A stretch of 64,000 nucleotides of DNA from Nonomuraea solani (GTDB lineage Bacteria > Actinomycetota > Actinomycetes > Streptosporangiales > Streptosporangiaceae). The notes below the pieces were generated by a model that was given only the letters and a program-made list of their open reading frames with translations, was not told the DNA's origin and did not search any database. The position numbers were made by a program, and so were the translations under genes. The DNA lies in the NCBI RefSeq assembly GCF_900108335.1, contig NZ_FNVT01000005.1, positions 496,001-560,000 of the forward strand, in the 5' to 3' direction. Positions 40,829 to 49,416 of this stretch are shown here, piece by piece. Every line of letters begins with the position of its first letter. Within the stretch, counting starts at the first letter, position 1.

Positions 40829-40867
40829 TCGTTCGCGCCGCAAAACCGGAGATTCCACTCTTGTCGC

Positions 40868-42061
40868 GTGTCGAGCGCAACTGTTGAGAAACCATCCTTC
40901 CTGCAGGCCCAGATCGGTGGCCTGCCCCGCCCGTTCTGGGCGTTGTGGGGCGGCACGCTGGTGAACCGCCTGGGCACCATGGTCATGCCCTTCACCGGCG
41001 TCTACCTGACCCAGAGCCGCGGCCTGTCGCTGACCGCGGCCGGGCTCGTGATGGGCGTGTTCGGGGCGGGCTCGCTGCTGTCGCAGATCGTGGCCGGCAC
41101 GCTCACCGACCGGATCGGGCGCCGGGCCACGCTGTCCGGCGGCATGCTGGCCACGGCGGCGGCCATGCTGGCGCTCGGCTACAGCAGCACCCTGCCGGCG
41201 ATCCTGGCCTCGATGTTCGTGCTCGGGCTGGTGATCGACGTCTACCGGCCCGCCTCCAACGCCCTGGTGGCCGACCTGGTGTCGCCGGAGGAGCGGCCGC
41301 GGGCGTACGGGCTGCTGTTCTGGGGGATCAACCTCGGCTACGCGGTCGGCATGACCGCCGGCGGCTGGCTGGCGGGGCTCGGGTTCGTCTGGCTGTTCTG
41401 GATCGACGCGGTGTCGAGCGTGATCTTCGCCGTCCTGGTGTGGCGGGCGGTGCCCGAGACGCGGCCGGAGGGGCGCAGCCCGGGCGGGGGCTTCGGGATC
41501 GTGCTGCGCGACCGGCTCATGCTCGGGTTCACGCTGGTCTCGCTGGGCAACGCGCTCGTCTACACGCAGACGATGACCATGCTGCCGGTGGCGATGACCG
41601 AGGTGGTCAAGCTGACCCCCGGGCAGTTCGGGCTGGCCATGGCGCTCAACGGGGTGCTGATCGTCATCGTGCAGCCGCTGGTGTCGGCGTGGCTGGGGCG
41701 CAGGGACGCGGCCCGTACGTTCGCGCTGGGGCTGATCGTGATGGGGGCCGGGTTCGCGCTGACCGCGTTCGTGACCAGCACGCTCGGGCTGGCGGTGACG
41801 ATCGTGATCTGGACGGCGGGCGAGATCGTCACGGCGGGCATCCCCGGCGCCGTTGTGGCCGCGCTGGCGCCCGCAGCGCTGCGGGGGCGCTACGCGGGGC
41901 TGTTCGGATTCTCGTGGTCGCTGGCGGCGGTGCTGGCGCCGCTGATGGGCGGCGTGCTGCTGGACGTGGGGCCGCGCACGCTGTGGTTCACCGTGGGCGG
42001 GGTCGCCCTGGCCTCGGCGGCCGGCATGCTGCTGCTCGGGCCCGCGATCAGGCGGCGTTGA
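40868..42061 (+). CDS. MFS transporter
   Basis: The 397-residue protein has about 12 membrane helices and the MFS motif A in GTLTDRIGRRATLSGG after helix 2, plus RPASNALVADLVSPEERPRAYGL after helix 4, typical of DHA1-type exporters. GTG 40868 gives a short cytosolic start (VSSATVEKPSFLQAQIGG). It is divergent from the ArsR-like regulator, a usual arrangement for a drug or metabolite exporter with its repressor. Substrate unknown. Confidence 0.88.
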   Translation: MSSATVEKPSFLQAQIGGLPRPFWALWGGTLVNRLGTMVMPFTGVYLTQSRGLSLTAAGLVMGVFGAGSLLSQIVAGTLTDRIGRRATLSGGMLATAAAMLALGYSSTLPAILASMFVLGLVIDVYRPASNALVADLVSPEERPRAYGLLFWGINLGYAVGMTAGGWLAGLGFVWLFWIDAVSSVIFAVLVWRAVPETRPEGRSPGGGFGIVLRDRLMLGFTLVSLGNALVYTQTMTMLPVAMTEVVKLTPGQFGLAMALNGVLIVIVQPLVSAWLGRRDAARTFALGLIVMGAGFALTAFVTSTLGLAVTIVIWTAGEIVTAGIPGAVVAALAPAALRGRYAGLFGFSWSLAAVLAPLMGGVLLDVGPRTLWFTVGGVALASAAGMLLLGPAIRRR

Positions 42062-42068
42062 GAGAACT

Positions 42069-42098
42069 TTGATCGGACATCGGCTCCTGCCCGATACT
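42069..42098 (+). promoter_or_regulatory. Promoter of the histidine kinase gene
   Basis: TTGATC (42069-42074) and GATACT (42093-42098) are separated by 18 bases, a fair match to a vegetative promoter, 36 bases before the kinase ATG. Confidence 0.5.
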
Positions 42099-42133
42099 TT
42101 CCTTCCGGCTACCAGGGTGGAAGGGCAGGTGGG

Positions 42134-43987
42134 ATGCGCCGCGCGGGTCTGGCGAAAGGTGTGGCGATCGGCGTCGCCACGCTCGCCATCGTGCTGGAGC
42201 TGGTCAACGTCTGGGTGACGGCGCGGCTGCCGCACTCGGCGTACACGCCGCTGCCCTTCGCGCCCGAGGACATGGCGGGCACCGCGTTCCCGGTGTTCGG
42301 CGCGATCCTCGTCGCCAGCAGGCCGCGGCTGGTGATCGGCTGGCTGCTGCTCGCCGGCGGGCTGAGCGCGGCGGCCAACATCCTGTCCGCGAACCTGTTC
42401 TGGCTCCTCGCAGGAAGCCCGGTCCACGGCCGGCCGATCATCAACCTCACCTGGCAGGTGCTGCAGCTCACCCTCGGCGTGCTGCTCCCGCTGCTCTACC
42501 CGGCGGGCCGGCTGCTGTCGCGGCGCTGGCTCGGGGTGGTCGCGCTGGCCGTGGCCGGGATGGCGCTCGACTGGGTGGCCGTCCTGGCCGGGCCGGCGGC
42601 GCTGCGGGGCCCGGCGCACTGGACGGTGTCGGCGGCGATGGCGCTGGCGTTCGTCTCGCTGGTGGTGCGGTTCACGCGCGGCGGCCCGATCGAGCGCCGG
42701 CAGCTCCTGTGGCTGGTCGTGGCGCTGCCGGGGCTGCTGGTCCCGTGGATGCTGGGCGATCCCTTCTGGTGGCTCGCGACGCTGGCCATCCCGCTGATCC
42801 CGGCCGCGATCGCGGTGGCGGTGCTGCGCTACCGCCTGTTCGGCATCGACACGCTGATCAGCAGGGCGCTGGTCGGCACCGGGCTGGCCGTCGTGGTCAC
42901 CGGCGTGTACGTCGCCGTGAGCGCCGCCTCCAGCCTGTTCCTGTCGGAGGTGGCCCCGATCGCGGGGATCGCGGCGGCGGTGTTCGCCGGCGCGGCCTTC
43001 CAGCCGATCAGGCGCGGGCTCCAGCGCGGCGTCGACCGGCTCCTGTACGGAAGCACCGGCGTCCCCGGCGCGCTGGCCGGGCGGCTGCGGCACCGGCTGC
43101 AGCACGCCGACCCGGTGCACGGGCTGCTGGCCACCCTCGACGTGCTGCGCGAGGGCCTGTCGGTGACGGGCGTGGCCGTCGAGCTGGACGGCACGACGAC
43201 CACCTCGGGCTCCCTGGGATCGGCGGCCAGGGTGATCCCGCTCGTCTGGCACGGTGAGCCGGTGGGGCTGCTGCTGGTCGGGCCGACGGACCGGCGCAGG
43301 TTTCCGGCGGCGCACGACGAGCGGGTGATCGCGACGCTGACGCCGTACATCGCGGACGCCGCGCACGCCGTCCGGCTGACGGCCGCGCTGCAGCGCTCGC
43401 GCGAGCGCATCCTGTCGGCGCGCGAGGAGGAGCGGCGGCGGCTGCGCCGCGACCTGCACGACGGGCTTGGCCAGTCGCTCAGCGGCATGGCCATGTCGAT
43501 CAACGCCGCCCGCCTGACCATGCGCACCTCTCCCGAGCGCGCCGACCTGCTGCTGGCCGAGCTGCGCGCGGGCATGGACGCGGTGAGCGGGGACATCAGG
43601 CAGCTCGTGTACGGCCTGCGCCCGCCCGCCCTCGACGAGCTGGGCCTGGCCGGGGCCGTCGAGGAGCTGGCCGGGACGCCGATCGAGGTCTCCGGTGACC
43701 TCGACGGGCTGCCGGCGGCGGTGGAGGTGGCCGCGTACCGGATCGTGCAGGAGGCGCTCACGAACGCGCGCAAGCACGCGGGCGCGGGTGCCGTCTCGGT
43801 CGCGCTGGCCCGTGGCGAGCGCCTGCGGGTGACCGTCACCGACGGCGGCCCCGGCATCGCGCCGGACGCGCGGCCGGGCGTCGGGCTGCGCTCGATGCGC
43901 GAGCGGGCGGCCGAACTGGGCGGAACCTGCACGGTCCGTACGGCCGAAGCGGGCGGCACGATCGTGGACGCGGAGCTCCCCTTGTGA
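42134..43987 (+). CDS. Membrane sensor histidine kinase (NarL/HisKA_3 class)
   Basis: The 617-residue kinase has about eight N-terminal membrane helices (residues 10-300), a GAF-like linker (about 310-415), a HisKA_3 dimerisation domain with the phospho-histidine H442 in RRRLRRDLHDGLGQSL, and a HATPase domain with N and G boxes (YRIVQEALTNARKHA, VTDGGPGI, GLRSMRERAAELGG). A ribosome site AGGTGGG precedes ATG. This class pairs with REC-LuxR regulators; the gene 46 bases downstream encodes such a receiver fused to a SARP. The membrane-embedded sensor suggests a lipid or envelope signal. Confidence 0.92.
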   Translation: MRRAGLAKGVAIGVATLAIVLELVNVWVTARLPHSAYTPLPFAPEDMAGTAFPVFGAILVASRPRLVIGWLLLAGGLSAAANILSANLFWLLAGSPVHGRPIINLTWQVLQLTLGVLLPLLYPAGRLLSRRWLGVVALAVAGMALDWVAVLAGPAALRGPAHWTVSAAMALAFVSLVVRFTRGGPIERRQLLWLVVALPGLLVPWMLGDPFWWLATLAIPLIPAAIAVAVLRYRLFGIDTLISRALVGTGLAVVVTGVYVAVSAASSLFLSEVAPIAGIAAAVFAGAAFQPIRRGLQRGVDRLLYGSTGVPGALAGRLRHRLQHADPVHGLLATLDVLREGLSVTGVAVELDGTTTTSGSLGSAARVIPLVWHGEPVGLLLVGPTDRRRFPAAHDERVIATLTPYIADAAHAVRLTAALQRSRERILSAREEERRRLRRDLHDGLGQSLSGMAMSINAARLTMRTSPERADLLLAELRAGMDAVSGDIRQLVYGLRPPALDELGLAGAVEELAGTPIEVSGDLDGLPAAVEVAAYRIVQEALTNARKHAGAGAVSVALARGERLRVTVTDGGPGIAPDARPGVGLRSMRERAAELGGTCTVRTAEAGGTIVDAELPL

Positions 43988-44003
43988 CATTCACTGTGAC
44001 ATT
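43983..44003 (+). promoter_or_regulatory. Direct repeats upstream of the SARP-receiver gene
   Basis: TGTGACATT occurs at 43983-43991 and again at 43995-44003, a 12-bp period. A TACAGT -10-like box follows at 44018-44023, ten bases before the ATG. SARP proteins bind short direct repeats placed near the -35 position, so this is a candidate autoregulatory site. The first repeat includes the kinase stop codon. Confidence 0.5.
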
Positions 44004-44033
44004 TCGCGTTCTGCCTCTACAGTTACGCCTGAC

Positions 44034-45461
44034 ATGCTGACCTTCACCGCGCTCGGACCGTTCCAAGCCTGGGCCGACGGCGCCCCCCTCGACCTCGGCG
44101 GCCAGCGGCAACGGGCGGTGCTCGCGCGCCTGCTCGTCGCCGGCGGCCGCGCCGTCCCCGTCAACACCCTCATCGACGAGCTCTGGCCGGGCAGCCCTCC
44201 GGCGCAGGCGCTGTCCACGATCCAGGGCTACGTCTCCCGGCTGCGCCGCGCGCTCGAACCCGACCGCGCGCCCCGCGAGGAGGCCGGGGTGCTGGTGTCC
44301 GCGCCGCCCGGCTACGCCCTGCGCGCCCGCCCCGAGCAGGTCGACGCCTGGCACTTCGAGGCCCTGGTGAAGTCCGACGGCGCGCCCGCGCAGGTGTGGG
44401 CGGTCATGGACACCGCGCTGGGGCTGTGGCGGGGTCCGGCGCTGGCCGAGTTCGGCGAGCTGACCTGGGCCGCGACCGAGGCGGGCCGGCTGGAGGAGCT
44501 GCGGCTGATCGCGCTGGAGCGGCGGGCCGGCGCCGGGCTCGCGCTGGGCCGGGCGACGGCGCTGGTGGCCGACCTGGAGGCGCACGCCTCGGCCCATCCG
44601 CTGCGGGAGGAGGCGTGGCGGCTGCTGGCCGTGGCGCTCTACCGGATGGGGCGCCAGGGCGACGCGCTGGGCGCGCTGCGCAGGGCGCGGGCGGTCTGGC
44701 GCGACGAGCTGGGCCTCGACCTGTCGGCCGGGCTGAAGCGCCTGGAGGGCGACATGCTGGCCCAGCGCCTGGAGGAGCCCGCCCCCGTCGCGAGTGGGGA
44801 TCCGGGGGTGCTGCGGGTCCTGGTGGCCGACGACCAGGCTCTGGTGCGGGCGGGGCTGCGGGCCATGCTGCAGAGCGAGCCCGGGGTCGAGCTGGCGGGC
44901 GAGGCGGCCAACGGCGAGGAGGCCATCGCCGGGGTGAGCGCGGCGCGGCCCGACGTGGTGCTGCTCGACATCCAGATGCCCCGGCTCGACGGCCTCGCCG
45001 CGGCCCGCCGGATCCTGGCCGAGGAGCGGCCGCCACGGGTGGTGATGATGACCACGTTCGGCAGCGACGAGAACCTGTACGCGGCGTTGCGTGCGGGGGT
45101 GAGCGGGTTCGTGCTGAAGACGTCGCCTCCCGAGCAGTTCCTGGCGGCGATCAGGGCGGCGGCGGCCGGCGACGCGCTCATCGACCCCGCGGTCACCACG
45201 CGGCTGATCTCGGCGTTCGCCGGGCGTACCGACCCGGCCTCTCCCCCGGCGCTGGCCGGGCTCTCCGACGACCGGCTCGACGTGCTGAAACTCGTCGCGC
45301 GCGGGCTGACGAACCGGCAGATCGGCCAGACGCTCGCGCTGCCGGAGGAGGAGGCGGGGCTCATGGTCAAGGAGTTGCTGGAGCATCTCGGGCTGTTCGA
45401 CCGGGCGCAGTTGGTGATGGCCGCGTACGAGTCGGGGCTGGTCACCCCCGGGAGCCAATGA
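44034..45461 (+). CDS. Chimeric regulator: SARP (winged helix plus BTAD) fused to receiver and LuxR-like domain
   Basis: The 475-residue protein joins two regulators. Residues 1-95 are an OmpR-type winged helix of the SARP family (LGGQRQRAVLARLL, VPVNTLIDELWPGSPP, IQGYVSRLRRALEP) and 100-250 the BTAD helical domain (REEAWRLLAVALYRMGRQGD). Residues 259-378 are a NarL-type receiver with acidic pair D266/D267, phospho-acceptor D312, T340 and K362. Residues 405-470 look like a LuxR helix-turn-helix, but the recognition helix reads LPEEEAGLMVKELLEHL where DNA-contacting T/K/H residues are usual, so DNA binding may rest on the SARP part. It is almost certainly phosphorylated by the kinase encoded just upstream. 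Confidence 0.92.
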   Translation: MLTFTALGPFQAWADGAPLDLGGQRQRAVLARLLVAGGRAVPVNTLIDELWPGSPPAQALSTIQGYVSRLRRALEPDRAPREEAGVLVSAPPGYALRARPEQVDAWHFEALVKSDGAPAQVWAVMDTALGLWRGPALAEFGELTWAATEAGRLEELRLIALERRAGAGLALGRATALVADLEAHASAHPLREEAWRLLAVALYRMGRQGDALGALRRARAVWRDELGLDLSAGLKRLEGDMLAQRLEEPAPVASGDPGVLRVLVADDQALVRAGLRAMLQSEPGVELAGEAANGEEAIAGVSAARPDVVLLDIQMPRLDGLAAARRILAEERPPRVVMMTTFGSDENLYAALRAGVSGFVLKTSPPEQFLAAIRAAAAGDALIDPAVTTRLISAFAGRTDPASPPALAGLSDDRLDVLKLVARGLTNRQIGQTLALPEEEAGLMVKELLEHLGLFDRAQLVMAAYESGLVTPGSQ

Positions 45462-45513
45462 CGTGCTTTTCGTCGCTTTGACGATAAAAATCGGGGCGTA
45501 CTAGGCTGTTCGC

Positions 45514-47286
45514 GTGGCACAACTGCGCATTGCCCTGGCACAGACGAACCCGACGGTCGGCGACCTGAGCGCCAACGCCGAACGGCTGATCGCGTGGACC
45601 CGCGACGCCGCCGAGCGCGACGCTCACCTCGTCGTCTTCACCGAGATGTTCCTGACCGGCTATCCGGTCGAGGACCTCGTGCTGCGCACGTCCTTCGTGG
45701 ACGCCAGCATCAGGACGCTGGAGGAGGTGGCCCGCCGGCTCGACGAGGAGGGCCTGGGCGAGCTGCCGGTGGTGGTCGGCTACGTCGACCGCGCCGGCCT
45801 GGCCCCCCGCGTCGGGCAGCCCAAGGGCGCCCCCCTGGACGCGGCCGCGCTGCTCCACAAGGGCGCGGTGGTCACCCGCACGGCCAAGCACCACCTGCCC
45901 AACTACGGCGTGTTCGACGAATATCGCTACTTCGTGCGCGGCGACCGGCTGCCGATCTTCCGGCTGCACGGGGTCGACGTGGCGATCGCGGTGTGCGAGG
46001 ACCTCTGGCAGGAGGGCGGGCCCGTGGCCGTCGTGGGGCAGGCGGGGGCCGGGCTGCTGGTGGCGCCGAACGCGTCGCCGTACGAGAAGGAGAAGGACGA
46101 CGTACGGCTGGAGCTGTGCGCCCGCAGGGCCCGCGAGGCCGGGTGCGCGCTCGTCTACGTCAACCAGGTCGGCGGGCAGGACGAGCTGGTCTTCGACGGC
46201 GACTCCGTCGTGGTCGACGCGGGCGGCGAGCCGGTGGCGCGGGCGGGGCAGTTCAAGGAGGAGCTGCTGGTCGTCGACCTGGACCTGCCGGTGTCGGACG
46301 CCGAGCCCGGCTCGTTCCCGTACGACGCGGGCGACGGCTCCACGATCACCGTCGAGCGCCTGATCCTCTCCACCGAGCCCGTCGCGCCCTACACGCCCGT
46401 GCCCACCCCGGTCACGGAGCGGCTCGGCACGCACGCGGAGGTCTACTCGGCGCTGGTGCTGGCGGTGCGCGACTACGTGGCCAAGAACGGCTTCCAGTCG
46501 GTCATCCTGGGCCTTTCTGGCGGGATCGACTCGGCCCTGACGGCCACGATCGCCTCCGACGCCATCGGCCCCTCCCGGGTCAACGTGGTGCTCATGCCCT
46601 CGCGCTACTCCTCGGAGCACTCGCTGGCCGACGCCGAGGAGCTGGTGCGGCGGCAGGGGATCAACTCCCAGGTCGTGCCGATCGCCGAGATCGTCAACGG
46701 CTTCGAGAAGGAGATCGACCTGTCCGGCCTGGCCGCCGAGAACCTCCAGGCCAGGGTGCGCGGCATGATCCTCATGGGGCTGTCCAACGAGCACGGTCAC
46801 CTGGTGCTGACGACGGGCAACAAGAGCGAGCTGGCCACGGGCTACTCCACTCTGTACGGCGACTCGGCAGGCGGGTTCGCACCGATCAAGGACGTGCCGA
46901 AGACGATGGTGTGGGAGCTGTCCAAGTGGCGTAACGCGCACTCGGACCCGGGGTTCCTGCTCCAGGCCGAGCGGCCGATCCCGGAGAACTCGATCACCAA
47001 GGAGCCGAGCGCCGAGCTGCGCCCCGACCAGCGCGACACCGACTCGCTGCCGCCGTACGAGGTGCTGGACCGGCTGCTGGACGACTACGTGGAGAAGGAC
47101 ATGGGCTCGGCGGAGCTCATCGCCGCCGGGCACGATCCCGACCTGGTGGCGCGGGTGATCCGGCTGGTGGACGTGTCGGAGTACAAGCGCAGGCAGTATC
47201 CGCCCGGCCCCAAGATCACCCCGAAGAACTTCGGCCGGGACCGCCGCCTGCCCATCACCAACCGCTGGCGCGAAACCACCACCTGA
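45514..47286 (+). CDS. nadE: Glutamine-dependent NAD+ synthetase
   Basis: NadE converts deamido-NAD+ to NAD+ using glutamine nitrogen and ATP. The 590-residue protein has an N-terminal nitrilase-type glutaminase domain with triad E44, K125 (TAKHHLPN) and C161 (VCEDLW), and a C-terminal ATP-pyrophosphatase domain with LGLSGGIDSALTATIA, then LTTGNKSELATGYSTLYGD. The long two-domain form is normal for actinobacteria. GTG 45514 lies near a TACTAG -10-like box, suggesting a short leader. A strong terminator follows. Confidence 0.96.
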   Translation: MAQLRIALAQTNPTVGDLSANAERLIAWTRDAAERDAHLVVFTEMFLTGYPVEDLVLRTSFVDASIRTLEEVARRLDEEGLGELPVVVGYVDRAGLAPRVGQPKGAPLDAAALLHKGAVVTRTAKHHLPNYGVFDEYRYFVRGDRLPIFRLHGVDVAIAVCEDLWQEGGPVAVVGQAGAGLLVAPNASPYEKEKDDVRLELCARRAREAGCALVYVNQVGGQDELVFDGDSVVVDAGGEPVARAGQFKEELLVVDLDLPVSDAEPGSFPYDAGDGSTITVERLILSTEPVAPYTPVPTPVTERLGTHAEVYSALVLAVRDYVAKNGFQSVILGLSGGIDSALTATIASDAIGPSRVNVVLMPSRYSSEHSLADAEELVRRQGINSQVVPIAEIVNGFEKEIDLSGLAAENLQARVRGMILMGLSNEHGHLVLTTGNKSELATGYSTLYGDSAGGFAPIKDVPKTMVWELSKWRNAHSDPGFLLQAERPIPENSITKEPSAELRPDQRDTDSLPPYEVLDRLLDDYVEKDMGSAELIAAGHDPDLVARVIRLVDVSEYKRRQYPPGPKITPKNFGRDRRLPITNRWRETTT

Positions 47287-47295
47287 GCTTCCAGG

Positions 47296-47331
47296 GGCCG
47301 GTCGGCGAGCGATCGCCGGCCGGCCTTTCTT
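47296..47331 (+). terminator. Intrinsic terminator after nadE
   Basis: GGCCGGTCGGCGA pairs with TCGCCGGCCGGCC (one mismatch) around a GCGA loop, followed by TTTCTTTT. It is the most classical terminator in the window. Confidence 0.9.
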
Positions 47332-47341
47332 TTGCCTAACC

Positions 47342-47359
47342 CGTAACCAGTAGGTTACG
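47342..47359. promoter_or_regulatory. ArsR operator candidate
   Basis: CGTAACCAGTAGGTTACG has 7-bp inverted arms and ends nine bases before the ArsR start codon, where it would cover the promoter. Binding by the ArsR protein is inferred. Confidence 0.65.
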
Positions 47360-47368
47360 CTTTCCCGT

Positions 47369-47731
47369 GTGGACGAGGTGGCAGGAGCGATCGCCGACCC
47401 GGTGCGGCGGCAGATCCTCGTATTACTCAGAAACGGCCGGCTGCCGGCGGGAGAGCTGGCCGGGCACTTCCCGATCAGCCGCCCCGCCGTGAGCCGCCAT
47501 CTGCGCGTGCTCAGGGAGAGCGGCCTGGTCCGCGACGAGCTCGTCGGCAGGCAGCGCTTCTACACGCTCGACCCGGGGCGGTTCACCGAGCTGATCGCCT
47601 GGCTCGCGCAGTTCGCCCGGCCCTCCGGCTGGGAGCACCGCCTCGACGCCCTTGAGACAGAGGTCTACAGAACCCGCCGCGAGCGCCGCCCCACCGGCGA
47701 GGCGGACGGCAGAACGGAGAACACCGCATGA
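47369..47731 (+). CDS. ArsR-family winged-helix regulator
   Basis: The 120-residue protein is an ArsR-type repressor: MDEVAGAIADPVRRQILVLL, LPAGELAGHFPISRPAVSRHLRVLRESGLV, then the wing GRQRFYTL. No metal-binding cysteines are seen, so it probably senses something other than metal. Such ArsR proteins are regularly paired with an SRPBCC (AHSA1) gene; here the next gene starts within its stop codon (ATGA). An 18-bp palindrome sits directly upstream. Confidence 0.92.
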   Translation: MDEVAGAIADPVRRQILVLLRNGRLPAGELAGHFPISRPAVSRHLRVLRESGLVRDELVGRQRFYTLDPGRFTELIAWLAQFARPSGWEHRLDALETEVYRTRRERRPTGEADGRTENTA

Positions 47732-48222
47732 GTCCCATCCCCACCGGCCGGTTGTTCAAGACGGACGAGGGCGGCGACCTCGTCCTCACCCGCACCTTCC
47801 GCGCGCCCGCCGAGGACGTGTGGGCCAGCATCACCGAGCCCGAGCGCACGGCCCGCTGGTTCGGGCCGTGGGAGGGCGACGCGGCCCCCGGCCGCACGAT
47901 CAAGGTCCGCATGCTCTTCGAGGAGCAGACGCCCTGGTACGACATGCGCATCGACGCCTGCGACCCGCCACGGCGGCTGGCGATCTCGTCGCTGGACGAG
48001 CACGGGGTCTGGCACATCGAGATGCTGCTGACGGAGGCGGACGGCACGACGGAGCTGCGGTTCGTCCAGCACCTCGACTCGGTGGACGGGATCGGCGACA
48101 TCGGCCCCGGCTGGGAGTACTACCTCGACATGCTCGTCTCCTCCCGCGACGGCTCCGCCCAGCCGGACTTCAACGACTACTACCCCTCGATGCGGGCCTA
48201 CTTCCAGAAGCTCACCCAGTGA
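47728..48222 (+). CDS. SRPBCC/AHSA1-domain protein
   Basis: The 164-residue protein has the START-like helix-grip fold of AHSA1 proteins: LTRTFRAPAEDVWASITEPERTARWFGPWEGD, and near the end GWEYYLDMLVSSRDG. These proteins bind hydrophobic ligands. It is translationally coupled to the ArsR gene (ATGA overlap), and the pair forms a common actinomycete module whose ligand is not known. Confidence 0.9.
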   Translation: MSPIPTGRLFKTDEGGDLVLTRTFRAPAEDVWASITEPERTARWFGPWEGDAAPGRTIKVRMLFEEQTPWYDMRIDACDPPRRLAISSLDEHGVWHIEMLLTEADGTTELRFVQHLDSVDGIGDIGPGWEYYLDMLVSSRDGSAQPDFNDYYPSMRAYFQKLTQ

Positions 48223-48236
48223 AATCGGGGTGAGAA

Positions 48237-49358
48237 GTGTCGGTGGCGGCTGGCACAGTATCCGGCGTGGCCCAACCGCTGAAAGACCTGATCAACGCCG
48301 GCTCCGTGGGGGCGCTCGCCGACGGGCTGGCCGGCGCGTGGGCGCCGTTCCCGCGTGACCGGTTCGTCGCGCGGGCCCTGGCCGGCCTCGACGGCCTGGA
48401 GCTCAAGGCCCGCGTCACGCACGTGGCCACGGTCCTGCACGACGCCCTGCCGCTGCCCTATCCGCAGGCCGCCGCGATCGTGCGCGAGTGCGCGCCGGGG
48501 GTGCCGCTCGACATGTGGAGCGGCTGGCCCGCCACCGAGCACACGGCCGTCCAGGGGCTCGATCACCTGCGGCCGGCGATGGACACGCTGGCGGTGCTGA
48601 CGCCGTACGCGACGGGCGAGTTCGCCGTACGGCCCTACCTCGACCGCTATCGCGACGACGCCCTCACGATCATGCACGAGTGGGCGGAGTCGCCTGACGA
48701 GCACCTGCGCCGGCTGGCCTCCGAAGGCTCCCGCCCGCGCCTGCCCTGGGCCTCCAGGGTCGGCTGGCTGATGACTCCCGGGCCGACGTTGCCCCTGCTC
48801 GACCGGCTGCGCGACGACCCGAGCGAATACGTCCGGCGCTCGGTCGCCAACCATGTCAACGACCTGGCCAGAGACCATCCCGAGGTGGCGCTGCGGCTGC
48901 TGGCCCGGTGGCGCTCCGACGGCGGCTCACATGTGGAGAAGGTGCTGCGCCACGCGGTGCGCGGCCTGCTGCGATCGGGCCATCCCGAGGCGCTCGCCCT
49001 GGTGGGGGCCACGCCGGGCAGTGGGGCGGTGGACACGCTGGCCCTGGAGACCGACACGGTGGCGGTCGGCGGCAAGCTCTCCTTCACCCTCACGGTCACG
49101 GCGGGCGCGCCGGGGCCGCTGCTCCTGAAATACGCGATCCGCCGCCCGGGCTCACGCCGCGTCTTCCACCTGGCCGAACGCGCGGCGCTTGAGCCGGGGG
49201 CCACGTTCGTCCTGCGCAAGAGCCATTCGTTCCGCCCGGTCACGACCCGCGACGAGCCACCGGGCGCCAGGGAGCTCGACGTGATCGTCAACGGCCGAGT
49301 GGCCGCGACCGCCACGTTCACCTTGATCTCCGGCATGCCAGAGGCGGCCCGGCAGTGA
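48237..49358 (+). CDS. AlkC-like DNA alkylation repair protein
   Basis: The 373-residue protein is built of HEAT-like helical repeats (YLDRYRDDALTIMHEWAESPDEHLRRLASEGSRPRLPW, then PSEYVRRSVANHVNDLARDHPEVALRLL) followed by a C-terminal Ig-like beta domain (about 265-365). This is the layout of AlkC-type 3-methyladenine DNA glycosylases. GTG 48237 follows GGGGTGAG; an in-frame GTG at 48267 would give the shorter family-like start MAQPLKDLIN. It follows the SRPBCC gene by 14 bases and may share its transcript. Confidence 0.82.
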   Translation: MSVAAGTVSGVAQPLKDLINAGSVGALADGLAGAWAPFPRDRFVARALAGLDGLELKARVTHVATVLHDALPLPYPQAAAIVRECAPGVPLDMWSGWPATEHTAVQGLDHLRPAMDTLAVLTPYATGEFAVRPYLDRYRDDALTIMHEWAESPDEHLRRLASEGSRPRLPWASRVGWLMTPGPTLPLLDRLRDDPSEYVRRSVANHVNDLARDHPEVALRLLARWRSDGGSHVEKVLRHAVRGLLRSGHPEALALVGATPGSGAVDTLALETDTVAVGGKLSFTLTVTAGAPGPLLLKYAIRRPGSRRVFHLAERAALEPGATFVLRKSHSFRPVTTRDEPPGARELDVIVNGRVAATATFTLISGMPEAARQ

Positions 49359-49416
49359 CGAAACCCGGACCTGAAGCCCGCTCGCCACGGACCCGCTCCC
49401 TGGAGGCCACTCGACC

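Noticed and set aside
40814..43990. Minus-strand open frame of 1058 residues
   Set aside because: It lies antisense to a clear MFS gene and histidine kinase, has low-complexity Arg/Gly/His/Gln composition and no domain motifs; long antisense frames are usual in such GC-rich DNA.
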